A stretch of DNA of 64,000 nt from contig MSJH02000698.1 in NCBI GenBank assembly GCA_001931875.2, positions 1-64,000 on the forward strand, written 5' to 3'. Position 1 is the first letter of the stretch; every line of letters begins with the position of its first letter. The stretch is from Byssochlamys sp. IMV 00236. Lineage: Eukaryota > Ascomycota > Eurotiomycetes > Eurotiales > Thermoascaceae. Below are positions 37,448 to 51,000 of the stretch, piece after piece. A program made the translations under genes and the position numbers. The notes below the pieces were generated by a model that was given only the letters and a program-made list of their open reading frames with translations, was not told the DNA's origin and made no database searches.

Positions 37448-37451
37448 CTAG
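37448..37451. repeat. Z1 target-site duplication, right copy (CTAG)
   Basis: Matches 27251-27254. Y2 sequence resumes with TAAATTTCT, colinear with Y1 at about 16.90 kb. Confidence 0.85.
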
Positions 37452-38459
37452 TAAATTTCTTAAAAGAGAAACTAAAAATTAATATAATAGATTTCTTTAT
37501 TTTTAGAATTAATAATTAATAAGATATTATTTTTATTTAGAAAATAAAATATAAGTATATTTAAATTAAACTCTAGTAATCTTTAAATAGTATAAAATAA
37601 GTTTAACTCTATATTTAATCTCGGCATATATTAAATATATCTTTAGCTACTAGTTACCTTTATTAATTACTTATTAATAAGTAATTTTAAACTATAGTAT
37701 ACTATATAAGCTATCTCTATATATATAGCTTAAATTTATATACCTTATCTATATACCTTAATAGTTTATAGGATATATAGTATTAATACTCCTATTTAAT
37801 TTATTTATACCTATATTAACTATATTACTTTAAGGCGCATAACTTATAGTAAGTATTTACTCTATATATATTAGGTATATATTAACTATAGGTCTAGGAT
37901 TTAACTACCCTTAGGATATATTTAAAGTCCTATATAAAGAATATAATACTTTAATTAATATTTTTATTTTTTATAATTAGGATTATTTTTCTTTTATTTT
38001 TTTTATTTATTAAAAAGATTATATATATTTTCTTCTATTATTAACTAAGTTAAGTTAAGATTTTACTTAAGAACTTATAGATCTAATTAATTAAGGAGAT
38101 ATTTTTATTATAACTGCATATATATTATATATATCTTAAGCCTATATTCTATATATACTGACTAGATATTTATAGATAAATTTTTAATATTTCCTGAAGT
38201 ATATATATTTAAATAAAAATATTAAGGTTAAGCTTTAAATTTAATTAGAGCTTCTTTAAATATTAAGGATAAAATTATTTATTTAATTTAAAAATAAAAA
38301 CTTTTATAATACTTATTTAGTTTAAATATTGCCAGTTAAAATCTATTTTTACTATATATTTTACATATACTAATATTATATAGAGGTTATATAAGAATAT
38401 AAGTTTAACTAATATAGAGAAAGTAATAAATAATAAATTTATATAGTTAATATTAGTAA

Positions 38460-41436
38460 AACTAAAGAATATATTATTATTTATTATATAAATGTTTAAG
38501 TAAAAGTATTTATAAAAGCTAAATATCTTAAAATAGATTTAGCTTATAAGATAGTACTTAAAAATATAAATATCTTTTTAATCTTAAGCTAGAATTCTAA
38601 AGCTAGATATATATTTAACTTCTCCTTATTATATATTTAATATATACTAACTTTATATTAGGGATTAATATTTATTACTATGCTTTTATCTCTCTATAAA
38701 CTTATTATATATATTTTTAAATATTTAAATTATTATTTTAAATATTATTATAAGCTATATATTAATATATTTAATAGATATATATTTTAAATAAAGAAGG
38801 GATACAGACTATTACTATAGATATATATAAGAAATAAGTATTTAGTTAGTATTATCTCAATAGATATAGAATATATATTAAATATATTTAGGCTTTAGTA
38901 ATTACTTATATTTTATTTATCTTTCCCTTAACTAGTAAGAATATCTTAAGCATATATTTATCTTCTGCTAAATATATATTAAATATAATTTCTATAAGAA
39001 GTTTAAAAGATTTTATCCTTTTATTTATTAATTAAAATATTTATAGAATCTATATTCTTACTAAGAAATCCTTTAAACTATATATTAATAGGGTAAAGAA
39101 TATCTAGATATTAAAAAATAGCTTTAAAATAAAATAAAATTATAGATTTTTATTATATTATTATAAGAAATATTAAAAATCCCTTTTAAATAATAGAGTT
39201 ATACTTAAAAGTATACTAGATTATTTAAAAATAGTTACTTTTAAGATAATTATAATATAGGAAAAAACCTATCTTTACTAGGGACTATTTAATAGTATAT
39301 CTATATTTAATATATATTTAATATCTGTCTAATATAGATTAAATACTAATAAGGCTAATTTATATTTAATCTATAATAATATATAGAAGATATTATTAAA
39401 TAATAAGAGCTTTTTAATTATAATATTAATAATATATAATAAAACTATAGTAATATTATATAGATCTCTTAATAGATATAGAGAAATAGTAAGATAAAAA
39501 TTTAATATACTTTTAAATATATACTAAATATATCTTTTAGATTAATAAAATTAAAGAGCTGTTAATTATTAAATAAATTAATCTTATTTACTATTTAATC
39601 CTAATAATCTTTATAATATATTTTTAGATAATAGTAATAATTAATCTTCTAATAAAAATGCTAGTTTTAAGATTATTTTAATATTTTTATCTAAATCTTT
39701 TACTAAATATATATTAGTTAGAGATAAAATATTTATAGAGTATATATTAAGCAAAGATTAAAGAAGAGGTTAATTTAGAGATTCTAGTTATTATTAGAGC
39801 TAGATTTAATTTAAGACTAAGTAAATTAAGCTAAGCTCTAAAAAATTAGACTTAGATTATTATTTTTAATATAGATTAAGTATAAAATATATATTAAATA
39901 GAGGTTAAGAAAAGGATTAATTTAAAGATTCTAATTATTATTAGAGCTAGATTTAATCTAAGATTAAGCAGATTAAGCTAAGCTCTAAAAAATTAGACTT
40001 AGATTATTATTTTTAATATAGATTAATAATATAGATTAAATATAGAGTATATATTAAATAGAGGTTAAAGAAGAGATTAAAAAAGAGATTAATTTAAAGG
40101 TTCTAGTTATTATTAGAGCTAGGTTTAATCTAAGACTAAATAGACTAAGCTAAGCTTAAAAGAATTAGACTTAGATTATATTTTTTAATATAGATTAAAT
40201 ATAGAGTATATATTAAATAAAGATTAAAAAAGAGATTAATCTAGAGGTTCTGGTTATTATTAGAGCTAGGTTTAATCTAAGACTAAGTAAATTAAGCTAA
40301 GCTCTAAAGAATTAGACTTAGATTATTATTTTTAATATAGATTAAATATAGAGTATATATTAAATAAAGATTAAGAAAGGGATTAATTTAAAGGTTCTAA
40401 TTATTATTAGAGCTAGGTTTAATCTAAGATTAAGTAGATTAAGCTAAGCTCTAAAGAATTAGACTTAGATTATTATTCTTAATATAGATTAAGTATAGAA
40501 TATATATTAAATAAAGATTAAGAAAAAGATTAATCTAGAGATTTTAATTATTATTAAAGCTAGGTTTAATCTAGAATTAAATAGACTAAGCTAAGCTTTA
40601 AAAAATTAGACTTAGATTATATTTCTTAATACAGATTAAATAAAGAGTATATATTAAATAGAGGTTAAGAAAGGGATAGACCTAGAGGTTCTAATTATAT
40701 TTAAGGCTAGATTTAATTTAATATTATCTTAATATTTAGAAGGGTTTAAATTCTCTTATTAGATTTAAATAGCTCTGCTAGTTCTAATTTAAAATATATA
40801 TTAATTTTATATTTAGTATATATTATCTAGGAGTTAAGTATAAATTCTAGATAGAATAGAGCTTATATATATTATAATAGAGAATTCTTATTAAAAGAAA
40901 TAGTAGAGACTAATTTTATTATTTAATTAAGAGAAATAATAAAATAAAGGTAATAAGAATTTAAGTAAGAAAGAGAAGGATTATTATAGTAATTTATATA
41001 ATAAATATATATATTTATATAGCTATAGTTATATAGTAAATATATATATATATTTTTTTTTCCCCTATAATAAGAATAAATAAAAAAATAAAGAATATTA
41101 TATTATAATTATTTAAAGATATAGAAAAATAGTCTTTAAATATAAAAACTTAGTATTAAACTAAAGTTTAGCATTAATAATCTTTAAATATAAGAGTTTA
41201 ATATTAAACTAAAGTTTGGCATTAAGCATATATTTAGGAAAGAGCTAGGCTTAAATATTTATATATTTAAGGCCTCTAAAAACTTATCCTTAAAAAAAGA
41301 GATTATAACTTATAAATATAAACTTAATATATATTTTATATATAAAAAAGAAGAACTTATTAATAGACTTAGTACTGCGGCTATTAATACTATAAGAATA
41401 TCTATAATTATAATTATAAGCATAGCTATACTTTAA
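38460..41436 (+). pseudogene. Y2 decayed long reading frame, product not recognised
   Basis: Homologue of the Y1 frame at 17.9-20.4 kb, with more stops. The terminal segment 41230-41436 is still open for the same 207 bp as in Y1 and ends at the same TAA, but its first codon reads ATA instead of ATG. Confidence 0.5.
39735..40710 (+). repeat. 147-bp tandem repeat inside Y2, about 7 units
   Basis: Units start near 39740, 39888, 40047, 40204, 40350, 40500 and 40640, each with TATATATTAA followed by AGAGGTTAAG-like sequence and ending in GACTTAGATTATTATTTTTA. One unit (about 40.02-40.08 kb) carries small internal duplications. The Y1 array has about four units. Confidence 0.88.
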
Positions 41437-43226
41437 TTTAATTAATATTTCTTTATTAATAGTATACCTATTTATATATTTATTATAAGATATAGATTAT
41501 CTGCGCTTTAATAGAGTTAAAACAGGACCTATATTATAATCTAGTTTAATATATATATAAGATAAATTAAAAGGCTATTTATTATTACTTTTATTATTAT
41601 TATCTTATAATAATAAGATATTTCTAATTTATATAAGGTTAGTATATATATAATATAAGTAGGGGTATATTTACTATATATTTATAAAATAGGGTTAATA
41701 AAAGTATAAGATACTAAAATAAAGGCTAAGATTAATTAAAATTAATATTAAGCATATACTAAATATATTTAAAAAGCTTATTAAGAGTTATAAGTTATAT
41801 ATAAATAATAATATAAATAATAATATAAATAGTAAAGAAGATAGTATATAAATCCTATTTATATATTAGTATATATTAAACTTATTTTCTAATAAAACTA
41901 GCTCTTATAGTTATTTCTAAACTTATTATTAATATAAGCTATTTTTTTATAAGATATAGCAATATTTTTAATTAGTATACTTTCTATATTAAAAGAAATA
42001 TTAGCTTAATATAAGCTCTATATATACTTAAGACTTACTATAGTTTATAAATAAAGTTAATATTTTATTATTTATTAAGTAAAATATATTTAATTAGTAT
42101 ATTATATATTATTAGTATAGCTCTAATATATATAGAATAGATCTTAAACTTATTATAACCTAATTATTTTTTTATCTATAATTATATTACTAGTCTTTAT
42201 ACTACAGTTTAATACTATAGTAAATTAATATATATTTAATATATATTAAGGATAATAATATACTTACCCTTAAGTATATAGTCCTTATATAGTATTATAA
42301 CTTTAATTATTAGTATATTATATATATATAAAACTTATATTAGACTTATAATAGGCTATAAATTAATAACCTTATTATATATAAGCAGACTATCTATATT
42401 TATTTATACCTAGTAACTATAAAAGCTTAATATATATTTAATTAATTTTAAAAAAAAGATTTATATATTCCTATTTATACTTAAGATAGAAGACTTAAAA
42501 ATTAATATATAGGCATTTTCCTCAGCAATAATTGCAGATATTATCTATATTTAATATACTTTTAGTATATATATAATATCTGCTTATTAGATTTCTTATT
42601 TTCTTATTTAGCTATAGTATATAAGTTTAGGATTTATATTAGATTTAAGTTAAGAACTAGGCCTATTTTTATTTAGTATATACTTAATATTAAGCAGAGA
42701 TATACTTACTATAATAATACCTATAGTTTATTAAATTATTTGCTAATAAAACTATATTATAAATAAGGAGTTCCTTTAAATATAGCAATATTTTTATAGT
42801 TATATAGTAGTAATATAAGAGAATAAACTATAATATTATAAAGGCAGGGTAAAGGTATTATTAGGGAGATTAAAGATAATATAAATAATATAAACTTTTA
42901 TATAACAGGATTTTAATATTGCTTTAATATATACTTAATAACTGCCTTTATATATACTGCCTTAATAAATTATGTAAAATAATATTAGTTCTAGCTCCCT
43001 ATATATATTCTAGTATTATTCTAACTTATATTTAATATATACTATAATATAGCACAGAGCATATACTATATATAATTCTTAATAAATATAGTTTATTACA
43101 ATATAATATAAAAACTTTATTATAAGTTATATAAGCTATATATATATTAAGCCCACCTAAATATTATACTAAAACTAACTTAATATCTAAGCTAAACCTA
43201 GATTTTTCTTAAGTAGGCTAAGCTTT

Positions 43227-43272
43227 TTAAGTAGGCTAAGCTTAGCCTTAGCTAAGCCGAGCTATATCCTAA
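43227..43272 (-). repeat. Y2 right terminal inverted repeat
   Basis: Degraded version of 22206-22251, reading CTTAGCCTTAGCTAAGCCGA and then GCTATATCCTAA. The final CTAA fits CCGG after C-to-T and G-to-A changes. Confidence 0.82.
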
Positions 43273-43280
43273 AATATTCT
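43273..43280. repeat. Y2 target-site duplication, right copy (AATATTCT)
   Basis: Matches 26072-26079. W sequence resumes with TATTTTAAG. Confidence 0.88.
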
Positions 43281-43382
43281 TATTTTAAGAAGAATTTATA
43301 ATATAAGCAGAAAGGAATTAAGTAAATTATAGTATTAAAAAAAAGTAAATAGAGATATTTATATATAGAGAAAAGAAAGCTA
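43281..43382 (+). other. W internal end and purine-rich tract before its 3' LTR
   Basis: Aligned with Z1 about 37.03-37.12 kb. The last bases, GAGAAAAGAAAGCTA, correspond to the Z polypurine tract. Confidence 0.65.
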
Positions 43383-43664
43383 TATAATAGGGAAAAATAA
43401 TAATTAAAGAGATTTTAAAGATATAATTAAATTAATAAGTTATATACTATTATTAGAAGAGATAGCTTAAATATTTCTAATAAAATAAAGAGAAGATAAA
43501 AAGAAGATTAATAAGGTAATATAAAATAAAATAAGTAATTCTCTTTTTAATTATTATTTAATATTAATTTAATAATAAAGTAGCTTCTATTTATTATATT
43601 ATTTTACTATTAAAGCTTCTTTTCTAGCTTTATCTTAAGCCTTAAAGAATAAAGCTCTTTTTCT

Positions 43665-43669
43665 CTTCC
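43665..43669. repeat. V target-site duplication, left copy (CTTCC)
   Basis: The pentamer before the V LTR. The right copy at 56743-56747 reads CTTTC, one C/T difference that RIP can explain. Confidence 0.7.
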
Positions 43670-43816
43670 TATTATAGAGAAGACTTATAGTCTCTTATTA
43701 CCTTTAGGCTTACTACTATTATTTTACTAGTTATATTATATATATTAGCTATTTTCGCTTCTATAAGACCTAGAAGAATTTAACTTTCTTATATTCTTAC
43801 TTTAATATAGCTAATA
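43670..43816 (+). repeat. V 5' LTR
   Basis: 147 bp, the same length as 56596-56742, with C/T and G/A differences (for example TTAATATAG against TTAATGCAG). The sequence just after it, ATTTAATAATATATTC, could be the primer-binding region if TAA derives from TGG. Confidence 0.88.
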
Positions 43817-44700
43817 ATTTAATAATATATTCTCTTTCTAAAAGAATTAAAACTAGAATTATTTTACTTAAGCCTAGATATTATTATAAGTACTACTTAT
43901 ATTCTTACTTTATTTTACTTAAGTCTTAAGTTATAATAGTTATAATAATATACTATAGTTTAATAGTATACTATATTAAATTAGAATTAGAATATAATAA
44001 TAATTTATTTACTCTCTTTTTTAAACTCTTTTATTTTAACTATATTTTAATTTATTGCCTTTAGGTAAAATAATAGATTATTAAGCTATAAAAATTAGTT
44101 TCTTTAGTATATTTTAGTACTTATTAATTTTATTATTACCTTTTATCTTATTTTAAGAGTATTATTAATATTAGCTATTTTTACTATAAATATAATATCC
44201 TTAAGAGAAAAATTATTAAGAATAAGCTCTTTCTCTTACTTTATAGAATAAATAATTAATTAATTAATTTTTAATTAAGTAATAAGTACTTTCTATAAAG
44301 TAATAAGAGATTTATTAGATAATCTTATCTTTTTATCCTAGTAAAAAGAATATATTAATATATTTAAATATAAAGATATAATTAAGCTCTTATAAGAGTA
44401 TTATTATTATATATAGATAGTTAAGCACTATTTTCTCTTATTAAATGCCCCTCTTCCCTTATTAAAAACTCGCTCTCCTCTATTAAATAGCTCTCTTTTC
44501 CTTAATAAAGTTATTTTTCTCTAGAAGAGAGCTATTTACTTAGCTCTTTACTTATAAAACGTCTATTAAAACTATTCTTTCTTTTATAGTATTAGACTAA
44601 TACTCTTTACTAATATTAGAGTAGCTAGTAGTATAAGAATAAAGACTAAATAGAATTATACTAATAAGACTAATAACTTAAATAATAATCGTATCTATAT
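43817..44700 (+). other. V internal sequence upstream of the integrase, unassigned
   Basis: About 0.9 kb in the place where gag, protease, RT and RNase H would need some 4 kb. No such domain is readable. The part around 44.45-44.53 kb is C/T-rich on the plus strand (CTCGCTCTCCTCTATT). Confidence 0.5.
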
Positions 44701-44899
44701 ATAGAGAAATACTATTAGTATTAGTCTTAATAAAAGAGTAAATTAAGATAAACTTAAATAGATAATATTATTAATTAAAGTTAATAATAACTTTAAAAGA
44801 AAGCTAGTATATAAATATAGTAATAACTAAAGATAATTATAAATTATAAATATTATTTAATTAAATAGTAAGATTATACTTTCTTATAAAATAAGAGAT

Positions 44900-45520
44900 A
44901 AATTCTTATATTTATTTAATTATTATAGCAGTTATATATATCTTTATATTTCTATATCTATAATAGAAGAAATCTTTTATTTTACTTATAATAAAGCTAG
45001 CTATTTAAGAATTAATAAAATATTTAATAAACTTAATAACCTTATAATTTATAAGAGAGTTAAGCTCTTATATTATTATATTAAGTACTACTTATAGTAT
45101 ACTATTAATAAGACTAAAAGATATAGACTATATAGCTTTATATAGCTAATTTTTATACTTTCTATTTTATTCCATATAATTATAATTAACTTTATATTTA
45201 AGTTATTAATTATAAAAAGATAATAGAAAGATTATAACTATTATATATTTATAATATATAAATTTACTAAGTATATTATATTTATTTAAAGTATTATAAT
45301 ATAAATAATATAATAATAGAGTATTATACTTTTAAATAGACTTTATCTTATAGATTAAAGATTATTATATTAGATAATATTTAATAAAAATTAAAAGTTT
45401 CTCTTAAAGCTATAGAAGATATTATTTATAAAATTAAATATTAAGCTACTTTATTTAATAGTTTACTATCTTTAATTAAATAGCTAAAGTAAATATATTA
45501 ACTAATATACTAAAATAACT
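44900..45520 (+). pseudogene. V integrase (decayed)
   Basis: The frame reads IIEEIFYFTYNKASYLRINK, then YYIKYYL (zinc-finger end, with Cys and His as Tyr), and NKTKRYRLYSF. Core blocks follow: IINFIFKL (first catalytic Asp as Asn), LLYQIISNKNQKFLSKAIED (second Asp region) and ISQ-like and YQ-like blocks near the Glu. This is the fungal Ty3/gypsy pattern. It resembles the G1 integrase more than that of Z. Confidence 0.88.
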
Positions 45521-46137
45521 CTCTGCTATTTACTTACTAATATAGAAAATCTTATAAATTAGCTAGTAATATTATTTATTCTTTAAAAAGCTATAAACTC
45601 TATAAAAAGTATAGTAACTAGCTATTCTCCTTATAAACTTATATATAGAATAAGATTACTAATAATAATAAGTTTTCTTTATAACTGCCCTAGTAAATAA
45701 AGCTTTATATATTAAATAAATATAAGAGAAGCTATTAGTATTATTATAATAAATATAAAATATTTTTATAATAAAAAATATTAATAAATATATTTTCTTT
45801 TAGAAAATAAAGTTCTTTTATAATTATATTATAGCTATAATATTTTATTTATAGCTATTTTAAGATAAAAACTATTTATATAATATATTAGCTTATTTAT
45901 TATTATTAAATAAGTTAAAAAACTAATATATATATTTAATCTCTTAATATATTAAAAGGTATATAATATTATCTTTATAGCCTATCTTAAACTTACTATA
46001 TATAGCTAAGATCTCTTTAATTAAACTCTTTTACTAGTTAAACTAATTAGTATAAAATAAAATAATATAGTAAAGTATAAGATTAAGATATTAATTAATA
46101 AATATATATAATACTACTATAAGTAATATATTATAAA

Positions 46138-46236
46138 ATATCTTATAAGATAAAAGAGTTAAAGACTAGAATTTAATATTTAGTATAATATTAATAACTT
46201 AAATAGCGCTAAGAAATTAGTAAAGAAGTATAAGAA
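46138..46236 (+). pseudogene. V chromodomain (decayed)
   Basis: The frame reads YLIR, stop, KS, then RLEFNI, stop, YNINNLNSAKKLVKKYK. The two TAG/TAA positions fall where the chromodomain has conserved Trp or Gln, and the C-terminal helix NLNSAKKLVKKYK fits well. It lies downstream of integrase, as in chromoviruses, just before the Z2 insertion site. Confidence 0.8.
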
Positions 46237-46252
46237 ATAGTATAAATTACTA

Positions 46253-46256
46253 GTAG
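46253..46256. repeat. Z2 target-site duplication, left copy (GTAG)
   Basis: Matches 56507-56510. With a one-base shift of the LTR edge it would be the 5-mer GTAGT. Confidence 0.85.
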
Positions 46257-46587
46257 TATAGTAGGGAGAATTAGCATAAAGAATATAATTAGTTAAGAGG
46301 TTATATACTTTTACTTAAAGTCTTTAAAAAGTCTATAAATAAAGCAGTAAAACGGCAGCAAGAAGATACCTTTTAATAATTCAGAATAAAATAATTAGCT
46401 TTTCCTTTCTATAATTATTTAGTATTAGTTTAGCATTAGATTATTATTGGTTTATTATATTAGTTTATAGCTAAAGCTTCTCCTTTAGCTCTACTTTAAG
46501 CTCTAAAGCTAAATACCTTTCTCTTTTTTCTTAATACTTACTTACTTAAAGACTTTATACTAAGTCTTAATATATCTTCCCATAATA
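46257..46587 (+). repeat. Z2 5' LTR
   Basis: 331 bp, beginning TATAGTAGGGAGAATTAG. It carries the 5-bp-longer AAAACGGCAGCAAGAAGATA variant shared with its own 3' LTR, which distinguishes the pair from the Z1 LTRs. Confidence 0.94.
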
Positions 46588-46779
46588 AAATAGAGCTAAA
46601 TATAGGGGGTATTAAAATATTAAATAGAAATAAAGAAGAAAGAAGAACTAAAAACTAAGGTTAAGGCTAAAACTAAAGAAAGGGATAAAAAGTAATAAAA
46701 AAATAAATAAAATAGCTAAGGAAGATTACTATTATAAATAAAAAGAGATAAATATATCTCTTAAATTAATAGAGATAGT

Positions 46780-48060
46780 AAATATAATATAGGGCAAAAA
46801 TATATATTAATAATAAGAGAAAAGAAGAACTATTAAATATAAAAAAAAGCTTAATAAATATAAAAGAAAAGTAAAAATTTAAAAGAAATAAAAAATTATT
46901 AAATAAGAACTATTTATTAAAAAGTAAAAGAATTTCTTATTATTATTTTTATTACCATTCTTTTAAAAAAATATAAAGAAAAGCACTAATCTTTTTAAAA
47001 TTAGTTAAGATAAAAAGACCCTTAACTCTTTAATATTATTAGGTTTAAAAATATAGATAGTTTAAGCATTTAAAAACATAGGACTACTAATAATATAGCT
47101 AATCTAAATTATATTAGCTTTATAAATACTAATACCTAGAAATCCTAGAGCACTATATTTTAAAAGAGATAATATTACTTATTATTTAAGACTTTTTAAA
47201 AGGCTATATAAGGTAAATTAACTCCTAAAAAAAGAAAAAACTAAATAATTTATAAACTATTATAGCCTATTAGTATTATTATAAATAAATATTTAACTTA
47301 AATATAAAGAGAAGAATTACCTAAAATTAGCAGAAGTAATTAAATAAAAATATATTTACTATAATAAGTACTAAAAGAAATATAATATCTAATAGCTAAA
47401 AAGGTTTAAAAATATAAAATATAATAGCTTTAAGAACTTAAAAAAATATAACTAAAAATATTAAGCTATATTAAAAGCGCTAATAACTTCAGATAAATTA
47501 AGCTAATATTTATAAGGAGTTTAATATCTTTAAAGACTTTTAGAGAAGCTTAAGCAATAAATAGTTTAAGAATTAAATATAAACTATTATATTTTATCTA
47601 TTATTAAATATATTAATTTCTGCAAGAAGATAATAGATAAGATAAAAATAATTAAAACCCTTTACTATCTTAATAATAATAAACTAAAGAAAGATTAAGA
47701 TATAGCAGCTTTAATAAAGGAAAAAGTAATTAAAGAAGATAATATATAACTTCTTATTAAACTTAATAGAATTTACCTAGATAAAAATAAAAATAAGACT
47801 AAATAATAGAGTATTAAAGTAAAGTTAATAAAGCAGTTATAAATTAATTAATTAATAAAAGAGTTTAAAAAATTAAAACTATATAATATATAATATATAG
47901 GGAGGCCTAATAATAGTATATCTAATACTAGTATAAATATATAAGCTAGGGCGCCTTTAGGATTTAACCTAATTAGAGAATTTAAAATATCTCTAAATTT
48001 ATATAACTTCTACTAGGCTCTTAATTATATTTAATCCTATTATTTAAATTTAAAAAGCCT
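46780..48060 (+). pseudogene. Z2 gag (decayed)
   Basis: Colinear with Z1 gag. The zinc-knuckle position (about 48.00-48.04 kb) reads TATAACTTCTACTAGG, so the remaining cysteine codons of Z1 are also lost. Confidence 0.75.
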
Positions 48061-51000
48061 CCTAAATTAGAAGCTTATCTATTAGAGAAAAAACTATAAA
48101 TTTTATTTTAGGCTAAAAAGATAGAATAGAGAAGTTATTTATCTTATATAAAAGAATATATTATAAAAGAAGATTATTAAATAGAGATTAAAAAAAGAGC
48201 AAAAAAATATTAGCTTAATTAGGTATAATATCTAGTTAATTATACTAAAATAGCCTAAGAATAACTTAAGCTTTAAAGAAGAAGCTGGGGATATTATAAA
48301 AAATTATTATTCTATTAATATAATAAGATTAAATAAGCTTTAAAAAGTAAAAAAAAGATAAAGCAAGACTAAATAATTATATAAAAAAAACTATAAAAAA
48401 TAATTAAATAAGAATAAAGATTTCTTTTAATTAAGATAAACTAATTTAGTAATTATTAGCCTCTAAATATAACTAAGAAAATAAGAATAATTAAAGAGGA
48501 AATAAAAGATATATCTAAATAAAGTAAGGATAAAAAGATTATTAAAATAAAAGAGAAATAAAAGTTAAAGAGGTTTAAAATTATAGATAAGCTAAAAAGA
48601 ACTATTAATATAATAAGGGTTATAAACTAGATATTAAATATTAGAGTTCAGATATTAATTTAGGACCTTATTAATCTATTTCTTAATTTATATAAGGCCT
48701 TATTTATCTTGCAACTATAGCAGGTAATAATAAAGGCAATATTCTATAATATTAAAAGAGTATAGTTTAATATCTTTATATTAAATATAGAGTATATAAT
48801 AAATAATATAGATTAATACACTTGCATATTTTTATAACTTAAGCCTCTTAATAAAGATAAAATACTATATATAGCTATAACTCTAAAATTACTAATTAAA
48901 ATTAATAATTATAAGAAGGTATAAAATATTATAATAAATAATAGAGCCAAAATTAATATAATATATAAAAATATAATAAATTACTATAAACTTACTATAA
49001 GCTAAAAATTTAAAGATAATATAATATCGGCAGATAATAAGCAGACCCCTTTTATAAGTCTCTATAAAGAGATATTTATATAAGTAAAATCTTTTTATTA
49101 TAAGATTCTTTTCTTTATAATAAATAATAAGATTAACTATAATTATATTCTAAGACAGCCTTTTAAATATTAAATATATTTATAGTATATTATTCTATTA
49201 GATAAAATAGTAGAGAGTATAATTTACTCTATAAACTAAAAGAATTAAGCTATTATTTAGGTATTTTTAATAAATAACCTAAGAAATAAATTAAGAAAAA
49301 AGATATTATATAATCTATCTTCCTAAATATAAGAGTTATTAAATTAAAGCTAGAAAGAAATAATAGATATTAAACTAAGAATAAAAAAAGCCTACGGGAG
49401 CTATACTTAATAAATAATATTAGCTTTAAAATAAGCAAAGAAATTAAAAGTAAAGGAATAGAGATATTTAAACCTATTAAATTAAATAAAGGAGTTAAAA
49501 AATTATAAGAGTATAAATTATTTAAGAAATATAACCTTTTTATTATAAAAATAAAATATTCTATTAATATATAGTATAAAAAAAATATAAAAAGATTTAT
49601 TTAATAAATATATTAAATAGACCTATAGCAGCTTTAAAGGGGTTATTAAAATAAAAAAAATTATTAAAGAATATTATTATAAGAACCCTTAAAAAAATAT
49701 AAAAAAAATATATAAAGAATTTACTAAATATATTTAGCTAAAGATATTAAATATTAAGAGAGGAATAAGATTAATACTAGACTATTTAAAGAACCTTATT
49801 ATAAGTAATAATTTATAGCTAAGAGAGAAAGAATTATTAATAGAGATACTTTTTACTTAAAAAATAGTCCTTATTTAGATTTTTAAAAAGATTAGATAAA
49901 TATACCTAAAAGTTATACCTCTAATTATTATTTAGACTATAGATTATAAACTATAGCAGATAAAGAGCTTTTTAATATTAAAAATACTCTATAATATAAT
50001 ATAAGAAATAGTAAAAGAGAGGATAAATATAGAGATTCTTAAATATAATTAAAGACCTTACTAAAATCTATAATTTTTAATAAAAAAAAAAGCAGTAAAT
50101 ATTAGCTAATTAATACAGCTATAGAAATTAATTAAATAATAATATAAAATATTAATTTACCTCCTTTAGCTAATAAGTTCTTAGAAAAGTTTAATAAAAT
50201 ATTAGTATTAATACTTATAGACTTATTCTCTAGGTATAATTAATTAAAGTTAGCTAAAGAATTGCAGGACTTAATAGCTTTTTATATACTAAAGATTAGT
50301 TTAATTTATTAAGCTAGACTATTCTAAAGATAGATAAATATAATATAAGAGTTTATATAAGGAATTATAAGAATACTAGCAAATAATATTCCTAATATCT
50401 ATAATATATTTCTAGATAATATACTAATATAAAGATTTAAGATTAATTATAGGGAAGAAGAGATACTGCTAAGAATTAGAAGATTTATATTTAAATATAT
50501 CTAGAATATTAATAAAGTATTATATAGTCTTAAACTTATAGGTTTAATAATTACTAAAGAGAAATTATAATTTATAATATTAAGAATTAAAATAGTAGGC
50601 TATATATATAATACTAAAAAGAGATATTCTAAGTTAGTTAAGGTAATTAAAATCTTAGAATAGCTACTTTATTAAAACTTATAAAAAATAAGAGGATTTC
50701 TAAAGATTATAGCCTATTACTAGATATAAATTAAAAAATATATTATTAAAGCTAAGCCTATATACTTAATATTAAAGAAAGAATAAGACTTCTTTTAGGG
50801 GCTAAAATAATAAAAAGCAATAAATATCTTAAAAATAGCCTTAATAATAATACTAGTACTTAAGCTAATTAATTATAAAAAGAGAGGTATAATTATTATT
50901 AATATTAATACTAATAGTAGTAAATAAGGGGCTTAACTTATTTAAGAAAAAAAGAAGTTTAATAAGAGATATTTAGCTAAATATAAAAATAGAATATAAA

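Larger units (their letters stand above)
26080..43272 (+). mobile_element. Y2: second copy of DNA transposon Y, split by Z1
   Basis: Y2 is colinear with Y1 at both ends. The left end is GGGTATATACCTTGGCCCAG; the right end on the minus strand is TTAGGATATAGCTCGGC. After removing Z1 it is about 7.0 kb, 464 bp longer than Y1, which is close to three extra 147-bp repeat units. It is more heavily RIP-mutated than Y1: many Y1 GCA/TGC words read ATA/TAT here. Confidence 0.9.
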
